64,000 nt of DNA, taken from contig JAFEBV010000036.1 of assembly GCA_018242485.1 (NCBI GenBank), positions 36,093 to 100,092 on the forward strand, in the 5' to 3' direction. A program made the position numbers and the translations under genes. This document shows positions 25,031-33,947 of this stretch, in pieces. The notes below the pieces were generated by a model. The model saw nothing but the letters and a program-made list of their open reading frames with translations, was not told the origin of the DNA and did not search any database. Source of the DNA: Pseudomonadota bacterium (GTDB taxonomy: Bacteria; Pseudomonadota; Gammaproteobacteria; Xanthomonadales; Xanthomonadaceae). Position 1 is the stretch's first letter. Every line of letters starts with the position of its first letter.

Positions 25031-25645
25031 ATGAAACTGCACTCCGACAGCTTTACCGATGGCGGCCCGATCCCGGTCACGCTGGCGATGGGCGCGCCCG
25101 CCGGATTTGGCGGCAACCGCAATCCGCAACTGGCGTGGAGCGAGGTGCCCGAGGGCACGGCTTCGTTCGTGCTGTGGTGCGTGGATCCGGACGTGCCCAC
25201 GATGGCCGAGATGGTTGGCAAGCCCGGCGTGGAGATTCCCGTCGAGCAGCCGCGCTGCGAGTTCACCCACTGGCTGATGACCGACATTCCCGCCGACGTG
25301 CATGCAATCGCCGAAGGCGCATGGAGCGATGGTGTCAGCGTCGGCGGCAAGCACGCGCCGCGCGGCCCGCATCCGGCTCGACACGGTCTGAACGATTACA
25401 CGAACTGGTTCGCCGGCGACGCCACGATGGGCGGCGACTGGCGCGGCTACGACGGCCCATATCCGCCCGCCAACGACCTGCGCCTGCACCGCTATTTCTT
25501 TCGTCTGTTCGCGCTGGATGTCGCACACCTCGACCTGCCCGAGCGCTTCACCGCTGCCGATACTTTGCAGGCCATGCATGGCCATGTGCTGGCCGAAGCG
25601 CGCATCCACGGCACCTATTCGCTGCACCCGCACCACCACGCATGA
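25031..25645 (+). CDS. YbhB/YbcL-type PEBP (Raf kinase inhibitor-like) protein
   Basis: 204 residues. Start ATG 25031, with GGAGG six bases upstream; ATG 25019 contains that site and is rejected. PEBP features: DGGPIP near the start, NPQLAWSEVP, the ligand-site DPDVPT and THWLMTDIP, GPHPARHG, and a C-terminal YRYFF-like strand (RLHRYFFRLFALD). Cytoplasmic, no signal peptide. Bacterial members have no settled function. Coupled by ATGA to the following small membrane protein. Confidence 0.9.
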   Translation: MKLHSDSFTDGGPIPVTLAMGAPAGFGGNRNPQLAWSEVPEGTASFVLWCVDPDVPTMAEMVGKPGVEIPVEQPRCEFTHWLMTDIPADVHAIAEGAWSDGVSVGGKHAPRGPHPARHGLNDYTNWFAGDATMGGDWRGYDGPYPPANDLRLHRYFFRLFALDVAHLDLPERFTAADTLQAMHGHVLAEARIHGTYSLHPHHHA

Positions 25646-25848
25646 GCACGCAGGCGTGGCTGTTGTGGGGGCTGTTCTTCAGCTCCTTCGGCGTGGGTTA
25701 TTTCATCTACGGCAAGAAGCAGCGCCGCGCGGTGGCGCTGCTATGCGGGATCGGCTTGATGGTGTATCCGTATTTCATCGGCAACCTGTGGGCGATGCTC
25801 GGTATCGGGATCGCGTTGCTGGTGTTGCCGTTCGTCGTGCGGGTGTGA
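25642..25848 (+). CDS. Small hydrophobic membrane protein
   Basis: 68 residues, overlapping the PEBP stop (ATGA). Two or three membrane segments: about 4-22 (AWLLWGLFFSSFGVGYFIYG), a KKQRR turn on the cytosolic side, 30-50 and 50-66. The pattern is common among uncharacterised amino-terminal membrane proteins of proteobacteria. No function assigned. Confidence 0.75.
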   Translation: MSTQAWLLWGLFFSSFGVGYFIYGKKQRRAVALLCGIGLMVYPYFIGNLWAMLGIGIALLVLPFVVRV

Positions 25849-25927
25849 GGGGGCGGTACTTGGTGTGGGAGAGCAAGAATTTGTCGATCTTCGCTCCGGA
25901 ATAGGCCTGACGCAGACCCAGTTCGCG

Positions 25928-26093
25928 CCCTCATCCGGCGCTACGCGCCACCTTGACTCGCGCCATCCGTGGCGCTTGCCCTTCGGGCCAGCTTCGCTGT
26001 TCGCATGCGCATCCCGCGCATGCAGTCCCCAAAGGGGGAGGGACGAGCGATCCTTCTCCCTTTGGGAGAAGGTGCCCGCAGGGCGGATGAGGG
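25928..26093. repeat. BIME-like palindromic element
   Basis: Begins CCCTCATCCGGCGC and ends GGGCGGATGAGGG, so its two ends are inverted copies of one another. An internal hairpin CTTCTCCC/GGGAGAAGG lies at 26053-26072. The flank GTTCGCG before the element also precedes the copy at 27874. It fills the gap between convergent genes ending at 25848 and 26139. Confidence 0.75.
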
Positions 26094-26138
26094 AACACGG
26101 TCGCCGATCACCGCAGAAGGCGATTTTCGACAGCTTCC

Positions 26139-27797
26139 TCACGGCGCGATCTTGCGCTTGAGCGCGCGCGCCAGCGGTTGCGGCAGGCTCGGCAGCGAAC
26201 GCAGCAGCCACGGCAGGATGCGGCGTTTGGCGCCGGCGAGTGCTTCGGGCACCACCGCCTCGATCAGGTGCGGGCCGGGCTGAGCGAGTGCGTATTCGAG
26301 CGCGACACAGAAATCCTCGGCGGTATCCGCGCGCACGCCATGCACGCCCAAGCCCTGCGCCATCCGTGCGAAATCCAGCGCCGGGCCGCGCAGATCGAGC
26401 TGGCTGCGCGCCTTCGCACCGATGCGCTGCGCACCGACGCGTTCGAGTTCGACGTTGAGCACCGAGTACGAGGCGTTGTTGAAGATCACCACGGTCACGT
26501 CGAGTTGCTCGCGCGCCAGCGTCCACAGCGACTGGATGGTGTACATCGCGCTGCCGTCGCCGATCAGTGCCAGCACCGGACGATTAGGGCAAGCAACTGC
26601 CGCGCCGACGGCATTGGGCAGGCCCTGACCGATCGCGCCACCGGTGAGGGTGAGCAGATCGTGACGCGAGCAGCCGGCGGTCATCGCGCCCAGCAGCAGA
26701 CCCGAGGTGATCGCTTCGTCGATCAGGATCGCGCGCTCGGGCAGCAGGTGACCGACCGCCTTGCAGACTTTCTCGGCGGTGAGCCTCCCGCACGGGCGAC
26801 CGGGTCGCAGCGGCGCCTGCAACGCGGGCTGCGCCTGCGTCGCGCCCAGCGCGCCGGCGAGCGCTTGCAGGCTGGCGACGGCATCCTGCGCCGGCGCGGC
26901 CAGCGTGTGCACCGTGCAGCCTGCGGGGACGAGATCGCTCTTGCGCCCCGGATAGGCGAAGAACGACACCGGCGGTTTGGCATCGACGAGTATGAGATGT
27001 TGCACGTCGGCCAGTTGCACGCCGGCCAGTTCGGCCAGATAGGCGATGCGCTCGATCGCCGGCAAACCCGCGCCGCGTTCCAGCCGCGTCGGAAACGTTT
27101 CCGCCAGCAGCTTGACGCCGCTGTGCGCCGCGATGCGCGCGGCGGCGAGCAGAGCCGGCTCACGCAGCGCGGTCGCTCCCAGCAGCAGCGCGGATTTTCC
27201 ACCCGAGCGCAGCGCTGCGGCGATGGTTGTGATCGTGGCATCGTCCGCCGCTGTCGCAGGCGCAGCCGGTGGCATCGCGCACGCCACGCCACCCTCGCCC
27301 CACGACACATCCGCCGGCAGGATCAGGGTCGCCACTTGCCCGGGCAGTCCGCGCGCGGCGACGAGGGCGTCCACGGCATCACGACACAACTCCGAAGTGG
27401 ATTTCGCAGTGCGCACGAAGCCGGGCGAGACATTGCGCGCGACGGTTTCGATGTCCGACTGCAACTGCGCATCCAGCGGCACGTGGTAAGTCGCGTGGTC
27501 GCCGACGATGTTCAGCACTGGCACCTTGCCCTTGCGCGCGTTGTGCAGGTTGGCCAGCCCATTGCCCAGCCCGCAGCCCAGATGCAGCAAGGTCGCCGCC
27601 GGCTTGTCGGCCATCCGCGCATAGCCATCGGCCGCGCCGGTGGCCACGCCTTCGAACAGCGCCAGCACCGCGCGCATGCGCGGCTCGTCGTCGAGCGCGG
27701 CGACGAAGTGCATCTCCGAGGTACCGGGATTGCTGAAACAGACCTCGACACCGGCATCGGCCAGGGTTTTCAGCAGGGCTTGCGCGCCGTTGGGCAT
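26139..27797 (-). CDS. ThDP-dependent enzyme, acetolactate synthase/benzoylformate decarboxylase-like
   Basis: 552 residues, ATG 27797 with GGAGAC upstream. ThDP-binding PYR domain with the catalytic Glu49 in LFEGVATGAADGYAR, central domain, then PP domain with IGDGSAMYTIQSLW and the downstream FNN (magnesium-binding GDG...N). No flavin-binding hallmark of true acetolactate synthases is obvious, and no small subunit gene is nearby. Neighbours are an FMN 2-hydroxyacid dehydrogenase and an FAD dehydrogenase on the same strand. Together they suggest oxidation of a 2-hydroxy acid to a 2-keto acid and decarboxylation or carboligation of it. Substrate not determined. Confidence 0.85.
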   Translation of the reverse strand: MPNGAQALLKTLADAGVEVCFSNPGTSEMHFVAALDDEPRMRAVLALFEGVATGAADGYARMADKPAATLLHLGCGLGNGLANLHNARKGKVPVLNIVGDHATYHVPLDAQLQSDIETVARNVSPGFVRTAKSTSELCRDAVDALVAARGLPGQVATLILPADVSWGEGGVACAMPPAAPATAADDATITTIAAALRSGGKSALLLGATALREPALLAAARIAAHSGVKLLAETFPTRLERGAGLPAIERIAYLAELAGVQLADVQHLILVDAKPPVSFFAYPGRKSDLVPAGCTVHTLAAPAQDAVASLQALAGALGATQAQPALQAPLRPGRPCGRLTAEKVCKAVGHLLPERAILIDEAITSGLLLGAMTAGCSRHDLLTLTGGAIGQGLPNAVGAAVACPNRPVLALIGDGSAMYTIQSLWTLAREQLDVTVVIFNNASYSVLNVELERVGAQRIGAKARSQLDLRGPALDFARMAQGLGVHGVRADTAEDFCVALEYALAQPGPHLIEAVVPEALAGAKRRILPWLLRSLPSLPQPLARALKRKIAP

Positions 27798-27873
27798 GGG
27801 TGTCTCCGCGCTGATCGGGGGTCATGATGGCATTCCTTGTGTCTGATGAAACCATAGCCATCCGACGTTCGCG

Positions 27874-27972
27874 CCCTCATCCGCCCTGCGGGCACCTTCC
27901 CCCGGAGGGGGAAGGAAAAGACGCCTCTCCCTCCGGGAGAGGCCGACGCGCCATAGGCGCGGCAGGTGAGGG
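27874..27972. repeat. BIME-like palindromic element
   Basis: Begins CCCTCATCCGCCCTGCGGG and ends GGTGAGGG, with internal hairpins CTTCCCCC/GGGGGAAG and CCTCTCCC/GGGAGAGG. Situated between two same-strand genes, so the operon carries it in its untranslated spacer, where it could stabilise or terminate transcripts. Confidence 0.75.
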
Positions 27973-28035
27973 AATACGGTATTCGACCGTCGCGCAGCTC
28001 TGGAACCGCATCCATGATCCCAAGCGGATGCCTGT

Positions 28036-29205
28036 TCAAGGATGTTGTTTGCTTGATCCCCCATCCAGGTGCTGCGCACCGATGTCGGCCACGCGCGTCA
28101 CCCCCGCCATCGTCATGGTGAGTTTGAGTTCGCGCTGGAAGGTGGCCAGCAGCGCACGCAATCCGGACTCACCCGCGCCAGCCAGCGCCCACACCCACGG
28201 CCGACCGATCAGCACGCCACGTGCGCCCGAAGCGAGCGCCTTGAAGACATCGGTACCGCTGCGCACGCCGCCATCCATCAACACCTCGACCTGCGCACCG
28301 ACCGCCTGTGCGATCGCCGGCAGTTTCGAAATCGACGAAGCCGCCGCATCGAGTTGGCGACCGCCGTGATTGGAGACCACGATGCCATCGGCGCCCACGT
28401 CCACCGCCGCGCGCGCATCGTCCGCATCGAGGATGCCTTTGAGCAACAGGCGACCCTTCCAGCGCTCACGCAGCCACGCGATGTCGCGCCACGTCACGCC
28501 GGCGTCGAACTGCGCGTTCACCCACGCCCAGAAGCCTTCGAGGTCGCGCGCTCCGGGCACCTGTTCGGTGAGGCAGCCAAAGCGCAGCGGCTTGCCGCGG
28601 ATGCCCACATTCCACAGCCAACGGGCGCGCGGCAGCAATTGACTGGCGCGCAGCAGGCTTGCACGAATACCGTGCGCACCGATGCCATTGCGGGTGTCGC
28701 GATGGCGCATGCCGGGGATCGGCAAGTCCACGGTGAACACCAGCGTGCGGCAGCCCACGCCCCACGCGCGTTGCAGCAGCGCCAGCACGGCCTCGCGATC
28801 GCGGATCATGTACAGCTGGAACCAGAACGGCGCACCGGCTGCGGCCGCCACTTCATCGAGCGGGCAGATGCCGACGGTCGAGAGCGTGAACGGCACGCCC
28901 GCCGCGTGGGCCACGCGCACCGCCTGCGCCTCGCCGCGGCGCGCCATCATCCCGGCCAGCCCGACCGGAGCCAGTGCCAGCGGCAGCGCGCAATCCGTGC
29001 CGGCGAGCGTGGCGCTGGTATCGACCCGATCGACATCCACCAGCACGCGCTGGCGCAGGCGCAGGCACGCGAAATCGGCGAGGTTCGCGGCCAGGGTCTG
29101 CTCCATGCCCGCGCCGCCGTCGATATAGTCGAACAGGAAGCGCGGCAACCGCCGTTGCGCGAGGCGGCGGTAATCGGGGGTGGTGGCGGGATACGACAGT
29201 CCCAT
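28036..29205 (-). CDS. FMN-dependent 2-hydroxyacid dehydrogenase (LldD/mandelate dehydrogenase family)
   Basis: 389 residues, ATG 29205, ten bases after the stop of the FAD dehydrogenase. Family residues: Tyr27 (FDYIDGGA), LAPVGLAGM FMN loop, Tyr132 (QLYMIRD), Lys256 (LLKGI), the catalytic pair His280 and Arg283 (SNHGGRQLD), and DGGVRSGTDVFKALA, GRPWVWALA. It oxidises an L-2-hydroxy acid (lactate, mandelate or similar) to the 2-keto acid; electron acceptor not evident. Followed by the ThDP enzyme after a 238-bp repeat-bearing spacer. Confidence 0.92.
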   Translation of the reverse strand: MGLSYPATTPDYRRLAQRRLPRFLFDYIDGGAGMEQTLAANLADFACLRLRQRVLVDVDRVDTSATLAGTDCALPLALAPVGLAGMMARRGEAQAVRVAHAAGVPFTLSTVGICPLDEVAAAAGAPFWFQLYMIRDREAVLALLQRAWGVGCRTLVFTVDLPIPGMRHRDTRNGIGAHGIRASLLRASQLLPRARWLWNVGIRGKPLRFGCLTEQVPGARDLEGFWAWVNAQFDAGVTWRDIAWLRERWKGRLLLKGILDADDARAAVDVGADGIVVSNHGGRQLDAAASSISKLPAIAQAVGAQVEVLMDGGVRSGTDVFKALASGARGVLIGRPWVWALAGAGESGLRALLATFQRELKLTMTMAGVTRVADIGAQHLDGGSSKQHP

Positions 29206-29215
29206 CGTCTCTGCC

Positions 29216-30820
29216 TCAACCGTGGAGGATGGAGCGCGCCGCCGCGCGCGCGGTGAGGATGCAGCCGGGCAGGAAGGTGCCTTCCAGCGAACGCTTGCCG
29301 CAGGCCCCGCCGCCGCCGAAACCCGCCGCCTCGCCCACGCAGTACAAGCCGTCGATGGGCACATCGTGGCTGTCGAGTACGCGGCTGGCAAGGTCGGTGC
29401 GCAGTCCGCCCAGACTTTTGCGGGTGATCAGTTGCACGCAGATGGCGATATACGGCCCCGCGCCACGCATCTGCAAGGGCGCGGGCTTGCAGGTGCGCAA
29501 CGCATCGGGCCGCCACTGCCGCGCGTGGCGGATGCGGCGGATCTGGTCGTCGTTTTCCAGCGCGCTGCCTTTGGCGAAATTTGCATCATAGGCATCGACG
29601 GTGACTTGCAGTACCGCCGCATCGACATCGTGCGAACACGTCAGCGCATTCATCTTCGCCGCCAATCCGGCGAGCGTGTCATCGACGAGGAAGTGATCGC
29701 TTTCACGCTGCATCTGTCGCACCAGCCGATGGTTGCCGAGCAGGGTTTCCTTGAGGAAACGGATGAACTGTTTGTCGCGGATGCGCGGGTTGTGCTCGGC
29801 GCCGGAGATGGCCAGTTCCTTCGCGGCGATCTTCCAGTTGAGCAGATGCCACGTCCACGGTTTTTCCTGCTCGGCCACGCGCTGGCACAGCCAGTTCGTA
29901 TCGAAACCGGTCACCAATGGCTCGGAGCCGATGCGCCGTCCGCGATGATCCAGCCACAGCGCCGATTTGCACGGGATCAGCGACAGCCCGTGGCCTTCGA
30001 AATGCGGTTGCGGATGCGGAATGCCGGCGGCGTAGTTCCACATGTCGCCGGCATGGGTGATGCGCGCGCCCAGCTCCGCCGCATGCTGATGCAGTTGCCC
30101 ATCGGCGAACGGATGTGCGCCGTTGAGCATGCGTGTCGGCAACGGCTGACCCTGCGGCCAGTTCGCGCGCACCTGCGCATGGCTGCCGTTGATGCCGCCC
30201 ATCGCCAGCACCACTACCGGCGCTTGCAGGCGCACCTGCGCGCCGCTGGATTCATCGACCGCGATCGCGCCGGCGATGCGCCCGGCCTCGCGTTCCAGCG
30301 CGACGACCCGATGGCCATGCAACACGGTCAGCTTGCCGCCAGCATCGGCTGCACGCATCGCCGCGATCATCGTCAACGTCAGCTCACGCGAGCTGCCCCA
30401 GACGACGTGGTAGCGCGGCAAACTGTTGCCCTCGCCGAAGCGCCCGCGCTCGACCCAGTTCACCGCCGGCATGAAGCCGATGCCGTGCTCGCGCAGCCAG
30501 TCGTGCACGTCCGCGCGCGAATGCTCGACGTAGTGCCGCGCCCACGCCAGCGGCAGTTCATCGTGCGGATCGAGTTCGCCGAAACGGATCCAGTCGCGCA
30601 GCGCGATCTCCGGCGTATCGGGGATCTTCATCTTCGCCTGCAGCGGCGTGCCCACCAGCGCCATCCCGCCGAACGCCCAGCGTGCCAGCCCGCCGAAGCG
30701 CTCGCGCGTGTCGCGATCGACCAACATCACCGAGCGCCCGCCGCGCAGCAGTTCCAGCGCGCACACGATCCCGGCCAGCCCGCCGCCGATCACCAGCACG
30801 TCCGCCTGTGCCATCGTCAT
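29216..30820 (-). CDS. FAD-binding dehydrogenase, KsdD/fumarate-reductase-like
   Basis: 534 residues. N-terminal FAD dinucleotide-binding motif VLVIGGGLAGIVCALELLRGG region, followed by VDRDTRERFGG; a second FAD contact VLAMGGINGSH; and the C-terminal GLYCVGEAAGFGGGGACGKRSLEG typical of FAD-binding dehydrogenases annotated near 3-ketosteroid dehydrogenase and flavocytochrome c. No signal peptide is seen. It leads the three-gene minus-strand set with the hydroxyacid dehydrogenase and the ThDP enzyme. Substrate unknown; steroid activity is not implied. Confidence 0.87.
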   Translation of the reverse strand: MTMAQADVLVIGGGLAGIVCALELLRGGRSVMLVDRDTRERFGGLARWAFGGMALVGTPLQAKMKIPDTPEIALRDWIRFGELDPHDELPLAWARHYVEHSRADVHDWLREHGIGFMPAVNWVERGRFGEGNSLPRYHVVWGSSRELTLTMIAAMRAADAGGKLTVLHGHRVVALEREAGRIAGAIAVDESSGAQVRLQAPVVVLAMGGINGSHAQVRANWPQGQPLPTRMLNGAHPFADGQLHQHAAELGARITHAGDMWNYAAGIPHPQPHFEGHGLSLIPCKSALWLDHRGRRIGSEPLVTGFDTNWLCQRVAEQEKPWTWHLLNWKIAAKELAISGAEHNPRIRDKQFIRFLKETLLGNHRLVRQMQRESDHFLVDDTLAGLAAKMNALTCSHDVDAAVLQVTVDAYDANFAKGSALENDDQIRRIRHARQWRPDALRTCKPAPLQMRGAGPYIAICVQLITRKSLGGLRTDLASRVLDSHDVPIDGLYCVGEAAGFGGGGACGKRSLEGTFLPGCILTARAAARSILHG

Positions 30821-31035
30821 GCGAGCGCCTCCCGACCGTCATCATGACGCAGTGGGAGCGGGCGTGGGGTACGGGCTAGCGTCGCAAGGTCGAATCCATC
30901 GATTGCTCGTGGATCCCGCCAATCAGCCATTGCAGCTCTGACATTCCAACCCCTCCTGCGGACTGCCGAGCCGGCAGGCATGGTCTTGTGGATCGCCGCG
31001 GTACTACACTGCCCCATTCAATCAGGAGAGCGGCC

Positions 31036-31509
31036 ATGCAAGGCGATGCCAAGGTCATCGAGTTCCTCAACAAGGCGCTGTACAACGAGCTGACCGCGAT
31101 CAACCAGTATTTCCTGCACGCCAAGATGCTGCACAACTGGGGGTTGAAGGCGCTGGCCGCGCATGAGCGCGGCGAGTCGATCGACGAGATGAAGCACGCC
31201 GACAAGCTGGCCGAGCGCATCCTGTTCCTCGAAGGTCTGCCGAACTTCCAGGCGCTGGGCAAGCTACGGATCGGCGAAAGCCCGGCGGAAATGTTGCGCT
31301 GCGACCTGTCCCTGGAGCGCGATGGCCTGCCCCTGCTGCGCGTGGCGATCGCGCATTGCGAGACATGTAGCGACTTCGTCAGCCGACAGTTGTTCGCCGA
31401 CATCCTCGCCTCCGAGGAGGAGCACATCGACTGGATCGAGACGCAGTTGTCGCTGATCGAACGCATCGGCGAACAGAACTACCTCGCCCAGCAGCTCGAA
31501 GCCGAGTGA
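31036..31509 (+). CDS. bfr: Bacterioferritin
   Basis: 157 residues from ATG 31036 (AGGAGAG upstream). Iron storage and ferroxidase. Ferroxidase ligands are at Glu18 ([10 protein letters not shown]), Glu51 and His54 (DEMKH), a central Glu (LERD or HCE) and EEEHIDWIE near the C-terminus. Met52, the haem axial ligand of classical bacterioferritin, is present, so this is the haem-binding type. No bfd gene lies next to it. Monocistronic, followed 46 bases later by a GST. Confidence 0.95.
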   Translation: MQGDAKVIEFLNKALYNELTAINQYFLHAKMLHNWGLKALAAHERGESIDEMKHADKLAERILFLEGLPNFQALGKLRIGESPAEMLRCDLSLERDGLPLLRVAIAHCETCSDFVSRQLFADILASEEEHIDWIETQLSLIERIGEQNYLAQQLEAE

Positions 31510-31555
31510 CCGTCGCGCGACGATCGTCTTCACCGCCCCGATCCGCTCCGATCCC

Positions 31556-32257
31556 ATGACCGACCTGTCCGCCTTCCCCATCGCCCGGCGCTGGCCGGCG
31601 CGGCATCCCGAGCGCATCCAGCTGTATTCGCTGCCCACGCCCAACGGCGTGAAGGTGTCGATCATGCTGGAGGAATGCGGCTTGCCCTACGAAGCGCACC
31701 GGGTGGACATCGAGCAGGGCGAAAGCCACCTGCCGGAGTTCCTTGCGCTCAACCCCAACGGCAAGATCCCCGCCCTCATCGACCCGGATGGTCCGGGCGG
31801 GCAGCCGCTGGGGCTGTTCGAATCCGGCGCGATCCTGTTGTATCTGGCCGAGAAGACCGGCCGCTTCATTTCCGCCGATCCGGCGCGGCGCTGGGAGACG
31901 AGCGCGTGGCTGTTCTTTCAAATGGCCTCGATCGGGCCGATGTTCGGGCAGGTCGGCTTCTTCCACAAATACGCCGGCCGCGAATATGCGGACAAGCGCC
32001 CGTTGCAACGCTACGCCAGCGAATCCAGTCGTCTGCTTGGTGTGCTGAACGAACGGCTGACCGGCCGCGACTGGATCATGGGCGAGGACTACAGCATCGC
32101 CGACATCGCCACCCTGGGATGGGTGAACAACCTGATCGGCTGGTACGAGGCCGGCGAACTGGTGGACTACGCCAGCTTCCTTCATGTCGATGCGTGGCTG
32201 CGGCGCGGACTGGCGCGTCCGGCGGTGCAGCGGGGGTTGACGATTCCGAAGGCGTGA
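31556..32257 (+). CDS. Glutathione S-transferase, YfcG/YghU-type
   Basis: 233 residues. Thioredoxin-fold N-domain with the active-site segment LYSLPTPNGVKVSIMLEE (Thr/Asn rather than Tyr/Ser as first contact), NPNGKIPALIDP with the cis-Pro, and FESGAILLYLAEKTG (Glu-Ser binding the glutamyl moiety). The all-helical C-domain contains QMASIGPMFGQVGFF and GEDYSIADIA. The pattern is that of the Nu-class disulfide-reductase GSTs. Convergent with the zinc-ribbon/SPFH operon. Confidence 0.93.
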   Translation: MTDLSAFPIARRWPARHPERIQLYSLPTPNGVKVSIMLEECGLPYEAHRVDIEQGESHLPEFLALNPNGKIPALIDPDGPGGQPLGLFESGAILLYLAEKTGRFISADPARRWETSAWLFFQMASIGPMFGQVGFFHKYAGREYADKRPLQRYASESSRLLGVLNERLTGRDWIMGEDYSIADIATLGWVNNLIGWYEAGELVDYASFLHVDAWLRRGLARPAVQRGLTIPKA

Positions 32258-32328
32258 GGGTCATCGACGATGTGGCGGGCCAGACCGCAAAAGTTCAGCC
32301 CGGCAACCGTCAGGCGAAAGTTCGTTCC

Positions 32329-32598
32329 TCAGCCGCTGTCGCCGCGCACCCGCTGCACCCGCTGGCGGTATTCGCGCACGTTGTCGCCTGCCACGCGCGA
32401 TTCGCGGGTGCCGGTGATCTCGCCGATTTTCTGATCCATCTCCCCACCGGTCACGGGCTTGGCATCGACCCCCGCCTCGTGCTCGAAGTCGTAGGACTTG
32501 TCGGTATTGCGGTAATACCGGTACATGGCCCAGTAGAAGCCGATGCCGCCGGCCGGGCCGAGCAGGAGGATCCATGTGCCGCTGTCGTGGTGGCTCAT
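32329..32598 (-). CDS. Small membrane protein, last gene of the SPFH-AIM24 operon
   Basis: 89 residues, ATG 32598, two bases after the upstream stop. One transmembrane helix (about 8-27, TWILLLGPAGGIGFYWAMY) is followed by a positively charged/aromatic turn (RYYRNTDKSYDFEHE) and a charged hydrophilic tail with DQKIGEITGTRESRVAGDN. Family not recognised. Position at the end of the operon suggests an accessory membrane anchor or adaptor for the zinc-ribbon protein. Confidence 0.8.
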   Translation of the reverse strand: MSHHDSGTWILLLGPAGGIGFYWAMYRYYRNTDKSYDFEHEAGVDAKPVTGGEMDQKIGEITGTRESRVAGDNVREYRQRVQRVRGDSG

Positions 32599-32600
32599 GT

Positions 32601-33914
32601 TCAGTGTCCCGCGATGGCGATGGCGATGTATTCGAGGAAGGTGCCGATGGTGAGCGCGACCAGCAGCAGCTTCCATTGCTCGATCGGCACGCTGCCCATG
32701 GTTTTGCCGGTGCGGGCGTTCACCGCGATGTAGTGCAGCATGCCGCCGTTGGGCCCGGGCTGGTGGTAGGAATACAGCCACACCGGCAGGTACATTGCCA
32801 CCCAGCGAGTGCCATGCACGTCGAGGCGTTCCTGTTGCCAGCATACGCCGCGGTCGAAGCGGCTCACCGAGGCTTCGACCTGGGCGCGGGCGATCGACAG
32901 CAGTTCGTCTTCCAGATGCGGGCGCAGTTGTTCGACGTTCTGGTCGCGCTTTTCCGATGAAAAACCCGCAAGGTAGGACGCATTCCACTTCACCGCGTTC
33001 TTGGTATCGAACGGCAGGATCGCGTTGATGATGTTGTTGGTGTTGGTACGGGTGTCGAGGTTGCCGCGGTTGGCCGAGGATTCGATCGGCAGGTCGTCCA
33101 CGGCGTAGTCCACATGCCGTTGCACCTGGTACTGATCGGCGTCGTAGTAGGTCTTCTTGTCGTTGCCGCTGCCTTCGGTGTAACGGCGCGTTTCGATCTC
33201 GCCCATCCCGGCCACGTCGGCGCTGGCGTTGGCATCGACGATCATGTACGGCAGGTACACGCCGACGACGTTTTCCGGCGTGAACTGTTCCTTGAACGCC
33301 TTGAGCGCGAAAAACTGCCGCTTGCCCACGAACTGGCGGATGCGCGCGATGGCGTCGTCCTTCTTGATGTGGATCGGCAGCACCGCGTCGGGCACCGCGC
33401 CGTTGGGCACCTGTTCGTTGACGCCCAGCACATGGCGGCACCAGTGACAACGCGCGGTCATCGCGTTCTCGGTGTTGACCGTCACCTCGGCGCCGCAACC
33501 GGCGCATTTGAAACTCATCATGCTGGCCGTATCGGCCTGGATGTCGCTCGCGCCCGTCGCGACGATCGTGCCTTCGAGCGTGTCGATGTTTTCGCCCAGC
33601 CCGAGCTCTTCCTCCACCCGCGCCGAGGTCCACTCGTTGCGGCAGTACAGGCAGATCAGTTGATCGGTGCCGGGGCGCTGCTTGATCTCGGTCGAACCGC
33701 ACTTCGGGCAGCGGTTGACGCCGTCCTTGAGCTCGGGCGACGCGGTGTCGATGGCGACCGGGTCGGGTGCCTTGATCTCGTCGCGAATGGGCTGCGGCAG
33801 CGTGTCCGGGTCGATCGGGAAGCTGCCCGGCGGCGGCGGCACGTCGCGCGGCGAGCCCGGCCCGGTGGGCATCGGCGTCGGAGTTGGCGAGGATGGATCG
33901 TCGGGGTTTGCCAT
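32601..33914 (-). CDS. TFIIB-type double zinc-ribbon membrane protein
   Basis: 437 residues. A proline-rich N-terminus (about 1-45) is followed by two zinc ribbons: Cys69/72 with Cys88/91 (CPKC, CLYC) and Cys137/140 with Cys156/159 (CAGC, CHWC). The central part (about 175-400) is a long domain of strands with ARIRQFVGKRQFFALKAFK and a YHQPGPNGGMLHYIAVNARTG-like segment. One hydrophobic helix lies at the very C-terminus (about 412-434). No catalytic motif. Zinc ribbon plus C-terminal membrane helix recalls B. subtilis YdjG, which is encoded beside an SPFH protein. Probably a membrane-bound partner of the SPFH and AIM24 proteins. Confidence 0.85.
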   Translation of the reverse strand: MANPDDPSSPTPTPMPTGPGSPRDVPPPPGSFPIDPDTLPQPIRDEIKAPDPVAIDTASPELKDGVNRCPKCGSTEIKQRPGTDQLICLYCRNEWTSARVEEELGLGENIDTLEGTIVATGASDIQADTASMMSFKCAGCGAEVTVNTENAMTARCHWCRHVLGVNEQVPNGAVPDAVLPIHIKKDDAIARIRQFVGKRQFFALKAFKEQFTPENVVGVYLPYMIVDANASADVAGMGEIETRRYTEGSGNDKKTYYDADQYQVQRHVDYAVDDLPIESSANRGNLDTRTNTNNIINAILPFDTKNAVKWNASYLAGFSSEKRDQNVEQLRPHLEDELLSIARAQVEASVSRFDRGVCWQQERLDVHGTRWVAMYLPVWLYSYHQPGPNGGMLHYIAVNARTGKTMGSVPIEQWKLLLVALTIGTFLEYIAIAIAGH

Positions 33915-33947
33915 AGGAGTGCGATTCGAGTGCCTGACGTTTCCAAT

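Noticed and set aside
28036..29391. Longer start for the FMN dehydrogenase at 29391
   Set aside because: It would overlap the FAD dehydrogenase gene by 176 bases; ATG 29205 starts at the family N-terminus.
31556..32257. Possibility that the GST belongs to the SPFH operon
   Set aside because: It is on the opposite strand and convergent.
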